The notes beneath the pieces were generated by a model that searched no databases, was not told the DNA's origin, and saw nothing but the letters and a program-made list of their open reading frames with translations. The position numbers were made by a program, and so were the translations under genes. A stretch of 64,000 bases of DNA from NCBI GenBank assembly GCA_019188255.1, contig JAETXT010000011.1, forward strand, positions 1,116,001 through 1,180,000, in the 5' to 3' direction. This DNA is from Verticillium longisporum. Its lineage: Eukaryota; Ascomycota; Sordariomycetes; Glomerellales; Plectosphaerellaceae. Below are positions 21,981-36,004 of the stretch, in pieces (the first letter of the stretch is position 1; the number at the start of each line of letters is the position of its first letter).

Positions 21981-24676
21981 GCCTAGTATTAATATTATTA
22001 TTTCTTTTTTTATATAGCTCTATTATTTATTTTCTTATAATCCTTAATTACTTATTCTATTATTTATATCTATATTTCTAGTATTTCTTATACCTTTTTA
22101 AAGTTTAAGCTATATTTTCTAAATAGCTTTCTAGCTCTTAGATATTATATTTAATTAATTACCCTATTTATTTTACTAAATAGAAACTTTATCCTTAATC
22201 CTCTTTATAGGCTATAATATCCTTAAATTCCTATTCTTCCTATTCTTTTTCTAATTTAGGGAAATAGGCCGATTATTTAATACTTATTTAATAATTATAT
22301 TAGGGTTCTAAGGAGGATATTAGGAAGATATTATATATCCTAGTATATATCTTAGGGAGTAATATATAGTAGGCCTATTTATTTACCTTATCTATAATCT
22401 TTATATAGATATATTTAAGTATTAGCTTCTAATTCGATTTAAAATAGAAGTTCTTAATAGAGAGGCCTATAATATCTCCGACCTTAAAGACTTTAAATAT
22501 ATACCTCTTATTATAATAGAAAGCTTAGATATATACTATATATTAGTAGTTTTCGCTAATTAATCGGTAAATAGTTATAATCTTTTTAATTCTTTCCTTT
22601 ATACCCTCGACCTTAATATCCTCTCTTAGGGCTATATAGTTAATTATCCTAAGATAGTACCTATATAGGGCCTTAAATAGTAAGATATTAATTAATACTA
22701 CTATATATATTATTATTATAAGGGAATTCTACTTCTTTTAAATAATATAATTATTCTTTTAGTACTTAGTTATTAATATAATAAAGGTATTTTTCTAGTA
22801 TTTAATAGATTCTCTCTATCTATCTATCTATTTAAGGGTAATAGGCTATAGATAAATAGTATTTAATTATTCTTTCTTAATAGAATTCCTCCTAGAATTA
22901 ATTAATAAAGAGCTTATCCCTATTACTTATAATACCCTCTACGTTCCCGAATTAATATTCTATTTCTTTATAAAGAATAGCGCTTAAGCCTATAATTATA
23001 AATAATTTATAAGTTATTAGGAATTAAGCGACCTTTATAAAATAATCTATAATAATAAGGATAGAGTTATATTCTAGATTATTATCCTTTATTATTAATA
23101 CTAGACCTATAATAAAGTCTAAGGAGATCTCTTAGAAGGGATATAATAGGAGTAATAGTAATTATAGCTTCCTATATAGCTTATATTAGAATATTTATAT
23201 CCCTTAATATATTAGATACTTAGTAATCTATTAATATATATCTATTAATATATATCTATTAATATATATCTATTAATATATATCTATTAATATATATCTA
23301 TTAATATATATCTATTAATATATATCTATTAATATATATCTATTAATATATTCTCCTAGTAGAACTTTCTCCTTAATAGTTTAAGGGTATTATTTACCCC
23401 TATATATCCTATTTATAGATTATTATAATACTATTTTAATAGCTCCTTATAGAGAGTCCCTTATAGAGGGATAATAAATTATCCCTTAAAGAGGAGAATA
23501 TTTTATTTATTTAAAGTATATTTTATTCTTTTTCTAGTTTATTAATTTTATTCTCCTTTTAGATAAAGTATGCTAAATTAATAGCTTATAGACCTCTAAT
23601 TAAATTCTTAAATTCTAAAATAGAAATAAGCTTTAATATTATTTTATTCTTTATAAGCTTCTTTATAATAGAATATAGAATATATTAATCTAGAATAATA
23701 ATTTGGATTCTCTTAAGTCCTTAAATTCTATTTAAATAATCTTTTAATAAATTATTATTAATTTCTTAATTTTAGCTTTTTAGCATTAAAGTTAAGAAAG
23801 AGCTTCTTTCTTTACTTTTTTCTTAATAGTAATATAAATATATTTTATATTTTATTTAAAAGGTAAAGTCCCTTTTTCCCTAGAATTATAATATTATTTT
23901 AATATAAAGATAAGCTTTTATCTTTATAAGGTCGCCTTTATAGTTTAAATATAGATTCTATTTATAATATCCTTTAGCTTAATCTTAATAATAGTTTATT
24001 TAACGTTTATAGCTAGATCTTCTATTAGCTATAGCTTTTTAAATAAAGTAAGAAATATAGAATTTATTAGCGCTTATTCCTTTATATAGTCTAATTACTT
24101 TAAGAAGCTATTAACTAAGTTTATAACCCTAAGCTAATATTAGATTTTAAAATTAAAAGACGATAATCTATATATTTATTATATAAGCTTTCCTTAAAAA
24201 TCTCTTATTAATATTTATATAATACCTTTAATAGCTTAGTAATCGGTTAATATAATAAAAGCTTATCCTATACCCTCTAAATAATAATATTAATATTCAA
24301 AGCTCTCTATAATTATAAATAGTTCTTATTATTTAATACTCTATTCTTATTTAATTAATAATAGTTTCTATAAATAATAAATAATAAGTATTTATTTATT
24401 TTTATACTTTTAATTAAGGATCTTTAAAATAATATTATTAAATATATTAATCTCGACCTAGCTTTCTAATATATAGTCCTAATATCTTAAAATTATAATA
24501 ATAGTAAATATAATTTTTAATTATTTAAATACCTTCTAAGCCTTAGACAATTATTCGAATAGCCCTTTCTTAACCCCTAAAATACTTCCCTTTAATAGAG
24601 TAGATAAGGGGGCTATTACTTTTAAATAGCTTTTTATAAACTATTTATAGAAGTTTATAAAGCGTAGGAATATTTA
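21981..24676 (-). pseudogene. pol: pol remnant, family A (RT C-terminal part to chromodomain)
   Basis: Minus-strand chromodomain (about 22110-22260), integrase (about 22680-23560), RNase H and the C-terminal RT part, co-linear with A1 about 1890-4610. It contains the TCTATCTATCTATCTA run matching the YHPQTD-QTER segment and the expanded 14-bp array at 23227-23350. It is cut at 24676 by A5. Confidence 0.88.
23227..23350. repeat. 14-bp tandem array, about nine units
   Basis: Unit TCTATTAATATATA, near-perfect, inside the A4 integrase. Other family A copies (about 3205-3230, 10690-10710, 28865-28895) have only one to two units at this place, so the array expanded in this copy alone. The absence of differences between units suggests expansion after RIP. 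Confidence 0.96.
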
Positions 24677-24867
24677 TATAAGGAATTAGACATTAGACGT
24701 CTAGTAGTAGGTTATTACTAATAGATTAATAATAAGATCTAATTTATAAATAGAATCGAGGCTATATTTAATAATCTTAATAAATTAAAATAATAATATT
24801 AATATCCCGATTAAAATCCAAATTATCTACTTTCCTTAATTAAGGCCTTTAGCTTAATACCTTTATA
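24677..24867 (+). repeat. 5' LTR of A5, 191 bp
   Basis: TATAAGGAATTAG to CCTTTATA, more heavily mutated than the 3' LTR of the same copy. In an intact element it would carry the promoter and polyadenylation signal; none can be recognised now. Confidence 0.92.
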
Positions 24868-26160
24868 TTCTTTAATTTCTATAATCTATAATTAGATTAA
24901 GCTAAATAATAGATTATATTAAGTATATTAGGACTTAGAAGGGAATTACTTATTATAATAGTTAATAATTAAATAATAAATTAATAAAGACGATATCGGA
25001 ATCGTTAAGAGATAATTATAATAGAAAGACTATATCCGAATTAGGATCCTTTTTACTAAATTATTATTAAACTATTAAAGAGCTTTCTTAATAAATAGAA
25101 CCTTAATTATAGGTATTCTAGGCCTTAATCGAGGAATTCTAAGAATAAAAGCTAGAAAATCGACTTCTAATCTAATATTTTACTAAATAGATTCTAATTA
25201 TAAAGAATTATAATAAACCTTTTATTTATAATTATAAAATATTTAAAGAAGATATTATAATTATCTAAATTAATAATAAGCTTATTATCATTAAAGCTAG
25301 AAATACTTTCTAGCTTAATATAAATATAGCTTAAATTATTAAATAATTAAGAATTAAATTTATATATATTCTTTAAATAATATAGTAAAATTATATATAA
25401 AACCTAAAAACGATTTATTAAGATTATTTTAATATTAATAATATAAATATCTATTTAAGGGACTTTTAAAGCTTTATTAAGCGAGAATATTTCTTAAAAG
25501 ACCTATAAAACTTAATTTATTAAGAATAACTATATTTATTATACTTTAAGGGTAATAGAGATATCTCTTTTTTAATATTCTTTAATTATTAGGAAAGTAT
25601 TTATTAATTATTTAGCGAAAGTATAGATTATAATAAAGAATATATTTTCGGATATTTCTAATAGCTCCTTTACTTTATATAAAATAAATTAATAAAATAC
25701 TATATTCTTATTAAGGATATTAGAATAATTATATATAAAGCTTAGAGAATATAAGATATTAATTAATCGTAGAATAAATAATAAAAGAGTAGGAAATAAA
25801 TATATTCTTAATTAAACTAGGGCGAATAATAATATATAGTATCTATATATAGAGGGCTTAAGAGAGAAACCCTATAGGATTAATTATTAATAAAACGAGG
25901 ACGACTTTTATATTATAATAGAGGGACTATTCCCTACTAAACGAGGAACCCGAACCTATACCCTATAAGAACTCTATTTAGAGGCCGAGGGGCTGCCCCT
26001 GTAATATCTATAAATATATACTTCTATTATAATAAAACTAGCTATTAAATATAAAATTACTTATAGCTAGACCCCTAGAGATATAAGGCTATAATTATAA
26101 GTATATAGTTATTTAAATTTAAGGGTATCTAGGTAATAGAGCTCTCGGAAAATAACTTAG
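24868..26160 (+). pseudogene. Leader and gag remnant, family A (A5)
   Basis: Between the 5' LTR and protease. Best peptide pieces: ELGSFLLNYY near 25035-25065, KEYIFGYF near 25635-25655, LIKYYILIKDIRIIIYK near 25690-25740, and a GRGAAP segment near 25990. Stops are frequent and no ATG is usable. No primer-binding site is recognised directly after the LTR. Gag is assigned by position and by similarity to the A1 and A2 copies. Confidence 0.7.
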
Positions 26161-29100
26161 TATAAGCTCTAATTTAAAGAGTATTATATTTAAAATAAAT
26201 ATTAGGAAAACTATTAAAGTATTAATAATTACTCTATAATAAAGTAAAGAGATTAAACTCTCTATTAACCTAGATATTAATATTATAATAAATATTATTA
26301 ATCCTATTATTATTAAATTATTAAAATTACGAGAAATAGAAGGTATAGAAGCCCCTAAGTTATAATCGTTTAATAGCTAGATAGTAATTAATTATAGGAT
26401 ATCTATATTCTCTTTCTACCTATTAAATATATAGAATTACCCCTAATTACTATATTAGCTATTTATATATATAGAATAGCTTAAAGGGTCTAGCTATATA
26501 CTCCTATCTAATAATAATATAAAGAAAGAAGGTATTTAAGTAGATACCTCTATTTAATCCTTTACTTAAAGCTATATATTAAATATAGATTTAGAGGAAT
26601 TTATAAGGATATTAATTAAGGATAAAGCTAAGGCTTATATTATTTATATTATTTAAGCTATAATAATAATATTTAATATAATTATCCCTATTATTAATAA
26701 TTTACCCCTAAATAAGGGGTAAGCTAAAGTACTTCCTATAGAATTTACTAAATTCGAAGATATTTTCTTTAAAGATTTAATAGAGGAATTATTAATATTA
26801 AAAGATATAGAATACTTAGTAGACCTAAAAGAAAAAGCTAAATACCTTTATAGCCCTATCTACTTATTATTATAGAAATAATTAGAAGAGCTCTATTACT
26901 ATATTATAAAAGGGGAAATTATAAAGAAGATTAAAAAGTCTATTAACCCTATAAAGGCCTTAGTCCTATTCGTATTAAAGAAGGATAAGAGCCTATATCT
27001 ATATATAAACTATTAAAGCCTTAATATAATTATAATAAAGAACTATTACCTTCTCCTATTAATAAGCGAACTTTTAGATCGCTTCGTAAAAGTAAAATAC
27101 TTTTCTAAAATCGATATCTAGGATATTTATTACTAGATTTATATTAAAAAGAATAATTAATAGAAAATAACTTTCTAGATAAAATATAAATATTATAAAT
27201 ATATTATAATATTATTTACATTAATAAATACTTTTATTATTTTCTAAATATATATTTACTAAATATTTATTAAACTATTAAATAATTTTTATATTATTTA
27301 TTTAAATAATATATTAATCTATTTATAAATAAAGGAGGAGTATATAGCCTATTTCTAGTAAATCTTAAAGAGACTTTAGGACTTTAAGCTCTTCATTAAA
27401 TAGTTAAAGTACCTATTTTACTAAGATAAGATAGAATTCCTAGGATTTATTATCTTAAAAGAAAATATAGTTATAGATCTAAACTATATCTAAGCTATAA
27501 TTAAATAATAACCCCTAAAATCCTTTAAAGATATATAAATATTCCTAGGCTTTATAAACTTCTATAGATAGTTTATAAAGGGCTATTTAAAAATAATAGC
27601 CCCTTTATCTACTCTATTAAAAGGAAGTATTATAAAGGTTAAAAAGGGGCTATTTAAATAGCTATTTAAGGCTTAGAAGGTATTTAAATAATTAAAAATT
27701 ATATTTATTATTATTACGATTTTAAGATATTAGGACTATATATTAGAAGGCTAGGTTAAGATTAATATATTTAATAATACTATCTCGGGGATCCTTAGCT
27801 AAAAGTATAAAAATAAATAAAGGCTTATTATTTATTATTTATAGAAATTATTATTAATTAAATCGTAATAGGGTATTAAATAATGAGAATTACTTATAAT
27901 TATAAAGAGCCTCGAATACTAATACTATTACTTAGAGGGTATAGAATAGGTTTTTATTATATTAACCGATTATTAAGCTCTTAAGGGTATTATATAAATA
28001 TTAATAAGAGACCTTCGAAGAAAGCTTATATAATAAATATATAGATTATCGTCTTTTAATTTTAAAATCTAATATTAGCCTAGGATTATAAACCTAGCTA
28101 ATAGCCTCTTAAGGTAATTAGACTATATAAAGGAATAAGTATTAATAAATAATATATTATTTACTTTATTTAAAAAGCTATAATTAATAGAAGACCTAAT
28201 TATAGACGTTTAATAAGCTATTATTAAGATTAAGCTAAAGGATATTATAAATAGAGCCTATATCTAAGCTATAAAGGTAACCCTATAAAGATAGAAGCTT
28301 ATCCTTATATTAGAATAATATTATAGTTCTAGGGAAAAGGGGACTTTACCCCTTAAATAAAGGGTAAAATATATTTATATTATTATTAAGAAAAAAGCAA
28401 AGAAAGAAGCTCTTTCTTAACCTTAAAGCTAAAAAGCTAAAGCTAAGAAATTAACGACGATTTACTAATAAACTATTTAAATAGAATCTAAGGACTTAAG
28501 AGAGTCTAGGGTTATTATTCTAAATTAATATATTTTATATTCTATTATAAAAGAGCTTATAAAGAATGAAATAGTATTAAAGCTTATTTCTATTTTAGAA
28601 TTTAAGAACTTAATTAGAGGTCTATAGGCTATTAATCTAGGATACCTTCTCTAAAAGGAGAATATAAGCTAATAAGCTACAAAAAGAATAAAATATATTT
28701 TTAATAAATAAAATACTTTCCTCTTTAAGGGATAATTTATTATCCCTTTATAAAGGATTCTCAATAAAGAGCTATTAAAATAGTATTATAATAATCTATA
28801 AATAGGATATATAAAGGCTAATAAGACCTTTAAACTTCTAAGGAGAAAGTTCTATTAGGAGAATATATTAATAGATATATATTAATATATTACTAAATAC
28901 TTAATATATTAAAGGATATAAATACCCTAATATAAGCTATATAGGAAGTTATAATCGCTATTACTCCTATTATATCCCTTCTAAGAGATCTCCTTAGACT
29001 TTATTATAGGTCTAGGGCTAATAATAAAGGATAATAATCTAGAATATAATTCTATCTTTATTATTATAGATCGTTTTATAAAGGTCGCCTAGTTCCTAAT

Positions 29101-30150
29101 AACCTATAGGATATTTATAGCTATAGGCTTAAGCGCTATTCTTTACGAAGAAATAGAATATTAATTCGGGAATCTAGAGGGTATTATAAGTAATAGGGAT
29201 AAGCTCCTTATTAGTTAATTCTAGGAGGAATTCTACTAGGAAAGAGTAATTAAATGCTATCTATTTATAGCCTATTACCCTTAGATAGATAGATAGATAG
29301 AGATAACCTATTAGATACTAGAAAAGTACCTTCGCTATATTAGCGATTAAATGCTAAAGGAGTAGCTATATTACTTAAAAGAAGTAGAGTTCTTTTATAA
29401 TAATAGTATATATAGTACTATTAATATCTTACTATTCGAGGCCCTATATAGATATTACCCGAGGATAGTCGATTATATAGCCTTAAAAGAGGATATTAAG
29501 GTCGAGGGCGTAAAGGAAAGAATTAAAAAGATTATAATTACTCGTTAATTAATTAGCGAAAACTAATAATATATAGTATATACTTAAGCTTTCTATTACG
29601 ATAAGAGATATATACCTAAGGCCTTTAACGTCGGAGACGTTATAGGCCTCTCTATTAAGAACTTCTACTTTAAATCGACTTAGAAGCTAGTATTTAAGTA
29701 TATCTAAATAAAGATTATAGAGAAGGTAAGCGAATAGGCCTATTATATATTACTCCCTAAGATATATACGAGGATATATAATATCTTCTTAATATCCTCT
29801 TTAGAACTCTAATATAATCGCTAAATAAGTATTAAATAATTAGCCTATTTCCCTATATTAGAAAAAGAATAGGAAGAATAGGAACTTAAGGATATTATAG
29901 CTTATAAAAAGCATTAAGGATAAAATTTCTATTTAGTAAAATAGGCGGAATAGCTAATCGAATATAATACCTAAGAGCTAGAAAGCTATTTAGAAAATAT
30001 AATTTAAATTTTAAAAAGGTATAAGAAATACTAGAAATATAGATATAAATAATAGGATAAATAATTAAAGGTTATAAGAAAATAAATAATAGAGCTATAT
30101 AAGAAAAGAAATAATAATGCTAATATTAAGCCTATAATAGTAATATTAGC
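26160..30150 (+). pseudogene. pol: pol polyprotein remnant, family A (A5)
   Basis: Protease about 26255-26400, RT about 26850-27420, RNase H about 27650-28090, integrase core about 28950-29560, chromodomain about 29890-30040 (FYLVK then AESNTIE-like sequence interrupted by stops). In RT the YLDD box at about 27299-27310 has become YLNN, so both metal-binding Asp codons are lost. The integrase segment at about 29270-29330 still shows the YYP*IDR*IE pattern, and the 120-bp stretch duplicated in A1 is single here. Confidence 0.92.
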
Positions 30151-30399
30151 TTATTAATTAACTATTATAATAGCGCTTTATAGTAGTTATTATCGGGGTT
30201 AATTCTATTTAAAGAATCTAATATACTATTCCTAATCCTCCTTTAATATTATAAAGGAAATATTATTAATTAGCTTATCCTATTCTTAATCGCTATTATT
30301 AATAAAGCTATTAATTATTAAATTCTAGAGCGAAGGTATTAATTAGCTATCCGATTTTTAGCTACTCTATATAGACTAGCTAGCTAGTTTAATATTATA

Positions 30400-32400
30400 T
30401 ATAACCTTCTATAGAGTCTAGCGAGCCTTCTTCGTAGAAGGGCTAGAGATTATAAGAGGTATAGGATACTTCGATAAGCTAGCCTTAGGGGCGATAGCTA
30501 TCTTAGAAGTAGGCTATACTTTAGAAGTATAGCTAGAATGAGTAATTAAATTAGATACTTTTATTAAAAGGATAGCGGGTAATAGTATATTATAATAAGG
30601 GTAATTATTAAATAGAATATATTAATCGGGGGTCTTCTTAAGGGCGATAGCTTTACTTTTACTTTTATCTTTGTTATAAAATAAAAGAATACTATTATTT
30701 AAAGGATAAATAAGAATATTAATAGTATTATTATTAATATATTTAAAAGGGTCGCCCTAGCTCGCTAAAGCTATAGAAGATATATTATAAGAAGCTAAAT
30801 AGTTAGAGAAAAAAGATATTAAAGGACTAGAATTAATAGCCTCCTCTTTATTATTAGCGACCTCTAAGACCTCTAGGGTCTTAGGGGCTATATTAATAAA
30901 GTAAAGGGCCTCCTAGGCCTCGATAAGCTTTGCTTCTATTATAATAAAGTACTTCTCTTTAATAGTTTTATCTTTAATAGCTTTTAATAATATTTTAATA
31001 TTAATAATAGCTTTCTTCTTTATAATAGCTTTAGCCTTCTTCTTTTTAATATTAGCTTTCTTTATAGTAATATCGTCCTTAGAAAGGATAACGAGGTACT
31101 AGGAGATACGAGAAGAAGGACGATTAATAGGATTATAGCTTAAATAGTATATATTTAAAATATAAAGGTATATTAGAGTATTACTATTTAGAGCTTCCTT
31201 AAAGAGGGGAGAGAGCTTAGTATTATAGGGGATCTCTATTATATTATATATAGTCTTACCTAGCTAATTATCCTCTTCGCCTTCGAGTAAGTAATTATAT
31301 AGTTTATATTCCTATTTATAGATTATAATATTAAATATATTAGCCTCTTTATAATAAATAATATAAATAGGCTACTTTATAGCGATTACCTCCTCTATTA
31401 TATTAATAGATAATAGCTTTATTTATAAAGATTAATTAATAAAGATATATAGAAGAATTAATAGAAATTTATAGAATAGCGAAGTTAGAGGGCTAGAAGG
31501 GCGCGAATTAATAATATCTTAGTAAAGAGATATTACTTTAATTAATAAAGAAGAGCCTAATAACGTTAATATAATTTATAATATTATAATATTAATTATA
31601 ATATAAGGGATTAATACTTAAATATAATATCTTCTTAAAATATTTTATAAGCTTAGCTAAATAAGCGAGATACTTAGTCTATTACTTCGGAATATATTTA
31701 ATTAAATTAATAGGTTGTCCTTTAACTAGTTCGAGAGCAATATAATACTAAATGTATTAAATAAAGCCTTTAAGTAGCTTAGAAATCTTTATATATTAAT
31801 AAATATTAAAAGAAGGTTTAATAAACTTACTAAGAGGTATATACTCTTATCGTATTTATAGTAAATATATTTACTAATTAAATACCCTATTATATACTCG
31901 ATACTAGGCTAAGAAGCTAGCTTCCTAAAATAATACTTATAGGGGGGATATTAGAGCTCTCTAATTAATAAGCGATTATCTATATCCTAACCGGAGTCGG
32001 GATTATATAGATAAGCATTATTAAAGCGAAGGGTAATATTTAATATAATAGTAATAATACTTTAATAATAGTATCTTAGATAGTATAGCTAAAATCGTAT
32101 TATTAGAGATATAGGATAGTAGAGCGGACTTAGGGTATATATAGGTATATAGAGTAGAACGTTTATTAAGGCTTATATAGCGAAAAGTTACCTATAAATC
32201 GGTATACGAAGCTATTTTATATTACTACCTATTCTTAACTATTACGATTATTACTATTATTATAATACTACTTAGTAATATACCTAAATTAAAATATAAT
32301 TCTATAAAGGAACTAGAATAAAGGAATACTATATACTAGGGTCCTATAAAGAGCTATTATCGGGAGATATAACGACGAAGGCATTACGAGTTCTAGGGAC
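30400..32400 (-). pseudogene. Antisense reading frame of family A, subtype beta (A5)
   Basis: Same unknown product as 16141-17495, on the minus strand. The Lys-rich block is at about 30950-31080 and the EVLEV segment about 30860-30880. Its pol-proximal end (about 30400-30560) differs clearly from subtype alpha: it contains CTAGCCTTAGGGGCGATAGC and lacks the alpha-specific CTTCGCTAAAGAGGGGC block. Confidence 0.6.
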
Positions 32401-32423
32401 TAGACCTCCTAGAGGGGGGGCAA

Positions 32424-32614
32424 TATAAGGAGTTAGACGTTAGACGTCTAGTAGCAGGTTATTACTAATAGATTAGCGATAAGATCTAGTTTATAAATAG
32501 AGTCGAGGCTATACTCGATAGCCTCGATAAGTTAAAGTTATAATACTAATATACTAATTAAAATCCGAACTATCTACTTTCCCTAATTAAGGCCCTTAGC
32601 CTAATACCTTTATA
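32424..32614 (+). repeat. 3' LTR of A5, 191 bp
   Basis: TATAAGGAGTTAGACG to CCTTTATA, preceded by the intact polypurine tract AGAGGGGGGG and CAA. Family A integrase sequence follows immediately. Confidence 0.93.
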
Positions 32615-33720
32615 ATAATTCTATCTTTATTATTATAGATCGTTTTATAAAGGTCGCCTAGTTCTTAATAACCTATAAAATATTTATAGCTATAAGCTTA
32701 AATAGTATTCTTTATAAAGAAATAGAATATTAGTTTAGAAGTTTAGAAGGCATTATAAATAATAAAGATAAGCTCTTTATTAATTAATTATAGGAGGAAT
32801 TCTATTAAGAAAGAGTAATTAAATACTACTTATCTATAGCTTATTACCCTTAAATAGATAGATAGATAGAGAAAACCTATTAAATACTAGAAAAGTATTT
32901 TCGCTATATTAATAAGTAAGCGCTAAAGGAGTAATTATATTATTTAAAAGAAATAGAGTTCTCTTATAATAATAGTATATATAATATTATTAATATCTTA
33001 CTATTCAAGGCCCTATATAAATATTATTTAAGGATAATCGATTATATAGCTCTAAGAGAGGATATTAAAGTTAAAGGTATAAAGGAAAGAATTAAAAAGA
33101 TTATAACTATTTACTAATTAATTAGCGAAAATTAATAATATATAGTATATATTTAAGCTTTCTATTATAATAAGAAGTATATATTTAAAGTCTTTAAAAT
33201 CGGAGATATTATAAGCCTCTCTATTAAGAACTTCTACTTTAAATCGAATTAGAAGCTAGTACTTAAATATATCTAAATAAAGATTATAGAGAAGGTAAGC
33301 GAATAAGCCTATTATATATCGCCCCCTAAGATATATATTAGGATATATAATATCTTCCTAGTATCCTCTTTAGAACCCTAATAGGATTACTAAATAAGTA
33401 CTAAATAATTAGCCTATTTCCTTATATTAGAAAAAGAATAGGAAGAATAGGAATTCGAGGATATTATAGCCTATAAAGAGGATTAAGGATAAAGTTTCTA
33501 TTTAATAAAATAAATAGAATAGTTAATTAAATATAATATTTAGGAGCTAGAAAGCTATTTAGAAAATATAACTTAAATCTTAAAAAAGTATAAGAAATAT
33601 TAAAAATATAAATATAAGTAATAGGATAAATAATTAAAAATTATAAGAAAATAAATAATAGAGCTATATAAGAAAAGAAATAATAATATTAATACTAAGC
33701 TCATAATAATAATATTAATT
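32615..33720 (+). pseudogene. pol: Integrase C-terminal half and chromodomain, family A (A6)
   Basis: Starts IIIDRFIKVA in the integrase core, passes the microsatellite-like TAGATAGATAGATAGAGA (about 32855-32872), the FSYNNS motif (about 32950-32970) and ends after the chromodomain, where a Trp codon is replaced by a stop. The N-terminal zinc-binding part of integrase is missing. Confidence 0.87.
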
Positions 33721-33859
33721 TACTAATTAATTATTATAATAGCGCTTAATAATAGTCTATTATTAGGATTAATATTATTTAAGGAAACCTATTATATTAT
33801 TCTTAACCTTTATCTAATATAATAGGCGAAAGCTTATTAATAAATTCGTCCTCCTCCTC

Positions 33860-35990
33860 GCTATTATTATTAATAAAGCTATTAAGTATTTTACTTTAAA
33901 GCGATATCGCTAACCGATTACCTAGAATATAGCTACTATATATAGATCGATTAGCTAGTCTAGTATTATAAAGAACCTTCTAAGGTATCTAATATACTTT
34001 CTTCGCTAAGGGGGGGCTAGGGGTAATTAAGGCTATAGGATGCTTTAATAAAGCTATTATAGGAATATAAATTACTTTAACTATAGAATATATCTAAGAT
34101 AATCTATTAGATTAAATAATTAAATTAGAAGCCTTTATTAAAGGAATAAAGAGTAATAGTATATTATAAGGATAATTATTAATAGGAATATAGCAATTAA
34201 TAATTACTATAGGGGCTATAGCCTTACCCTTACCCTTATCCTTACTATAGGAAAATAGGAGATTACTATTTAAGGACGAGTAAGGACGTTATTAATACTA
34301 TCTTTAATATATTTAAAAGGATCGAAGTTATTTATTAAAAAAATAGACGAAATATTATAGGAAGTAAGACGTTTAGAAAACGATAATATTAATATATTAA
34401 ATTTATTAATATCCTTATTATTATTATTAACCTCTAAGACTTCTAATATCTTAAAAGCTATATTTATAATATAAAGCGCTTTTTAAGCTTTAATAAGCTT
34501 AGCTTTAATAATAATAAACTATTTATCCTTAATAACCTTCTCCTTAATAGCCTTTATTAATACTTTTATAATAATAATAGCTTTCTTCTTAATAGCTATT
34601 TTAGCCTTCTTCTTCTTAATATCGGCCTTCTTCTTAAAGATAATATCCTCTATAATAGTAATAAAGTATTAAGAAGTATAAAACGAAGGACGGCTAATAG
34701 AGCTATAATTAGGGTAATATATTCTTAAAAGGTAAGGATATATTAGAATATTACTATTTAGAGCCTCCTCTAGGAGTGGGGAAAGGTTTATATTAAAAGG
34801 GATCTTATCTATATTATATAAAGTCTTACCCTCTTTATTATCTTCTTTACCCTTTAAGGGCTAATTATATAATTTAATCTCCTAATTATATATAATAAAG
34901 TCGAGAATATTAGCCTCTTTATAATAAATAATATATATAGTTTAATATATAATAATAACCTCTTTTATAGTATTAATAGATAAAGGCTTTATTTATAAAA
35001 GTTAATTAGCGGAGAATTATAGAAAGATTAATAAAAACTTATAAAATAACGAAGCTAGAGAAATAGAAGGGTATAAGTCGAAGAGGTCTTAATAAGGAGA
35101 TATTACTCTAATTAATAAAGAAGAACTTAAAAACGCTATTATAATTTATAATATTATAATACTAGCTATAATAAGAAAGGTTAATACTTAAATAGGATAT
35201 CTTCTTAAAGTATTTAATTAATTCTATTAGCTAAATAAAGTAATAAATATATTACTTTAGATTATAATTTATTAAATTAATTATATTATTCTCTATTATA
35301 TTAATTATTATATAATACTAGATATATTAAACTAAGCTATAGAGAAGCTTAAGAATCTTTCTATATTAATAAGTATTAAGGGAAGATTTTAATGAATTTA
35401 TAGAGAAATAAACTCTTTTATTATATTTATAATCAATATATTTACTAGATAAATAACTAGCTATATACTCTATACTAGGCTAGGAGGCTAATTTATTAAA
35501 ATAATATTTATAAAGAGGGTATTAGAGCTCTAAGATAGCTAAGCGATTATCTACTTCCTAATTAGAATTAGGATTAAATAGATAAATATTATTAAAATAA
35601 AAAGTAATATCTAGTATAATAATAATAAAGATTATAATATAAAAACGTAGAAGGATCTTATAATATATAATTATAATAGTAGAATCATTAAGTTATTATA
35701 TAATAAGCGAAAACCTAATAATATATAGCTATATAAAGAAGAAGAAAATTAAGCTTATATAATAAAGAGAAGCCTAAGAATTAATAAGGAAATTATTTTA
35801 TATTATTATTTATTCTTAATTATTATAACTATTACTATTATTATAATACTACTTAGCAATATACTTAAATTAAAGTATAACCCTATAAAGGAACTAGAAT
35901 AAACGAATACTATATACTAGGGTCCTATAAAGAGCTATTATTAGGAGATATAATAATAAAGGCATTACGAGTTCTAGGGACTAGACCTCC
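33860..35990 (-). pseudogene. Antisense reading frame of family A, subtype alpha (A6)
   Basis: Minus-strand copy of the unknown frame. The Lys block is at about 34510-34640 and the pol-proximal end carries the alpha-type CTTCGCTAAGGGGGGGCTAG block near 34000. It is degraded by RIP, with no ATG. Unknown function. Confidence 0.55.
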
Positions 35991-36004
35991 TAGAGGGGGG
36001 GTAA

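Larger units (their letters stand above)
19289..24676 (-). mobile_element. Family A copy A4, split by a solo LTR and cut in RT
   Basis: Reversed element: 3' LTR (19289-19479), antisense region subtype alpha (about 19480-21980) and pol down to the RT region at 24676, where the 5' LTR of A5 begins. A solo family A LTR sits inside the antisense region. The missing RT N-terminus, gag and 5' LTR are not found on the far side of A5, so this was not a simple insertion. Confidence 0.88.
24677..32614 (+). mobile_element. Family A copy A5 with both LTRs, 7.9 kb
   Basis: The only family A copy with an LTR at each end: 5' LTR 24677-24867, leader and gag, pol, antisense region subtype beta, polypurine tract 32411-32420 and 3' LTR 32424-32614. 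The left flank is reversed family A RT sequence, ending ATTTA before the LTR. The right flank is plus-strand family A integrase, beginning ATAAT. The flanks are not a target duplication and do not join into one sequence, so the copy is either a recombinant or its surroundings were rearranged. Confidence 0.9.

Noticed and set aside
23227..23350. CRISPR array or satellite DNA
   Set aside because: The units are directly adjacent 14-mers without spacers and lie within a retrotransposon integrase, so this is slippage of a local sequence.
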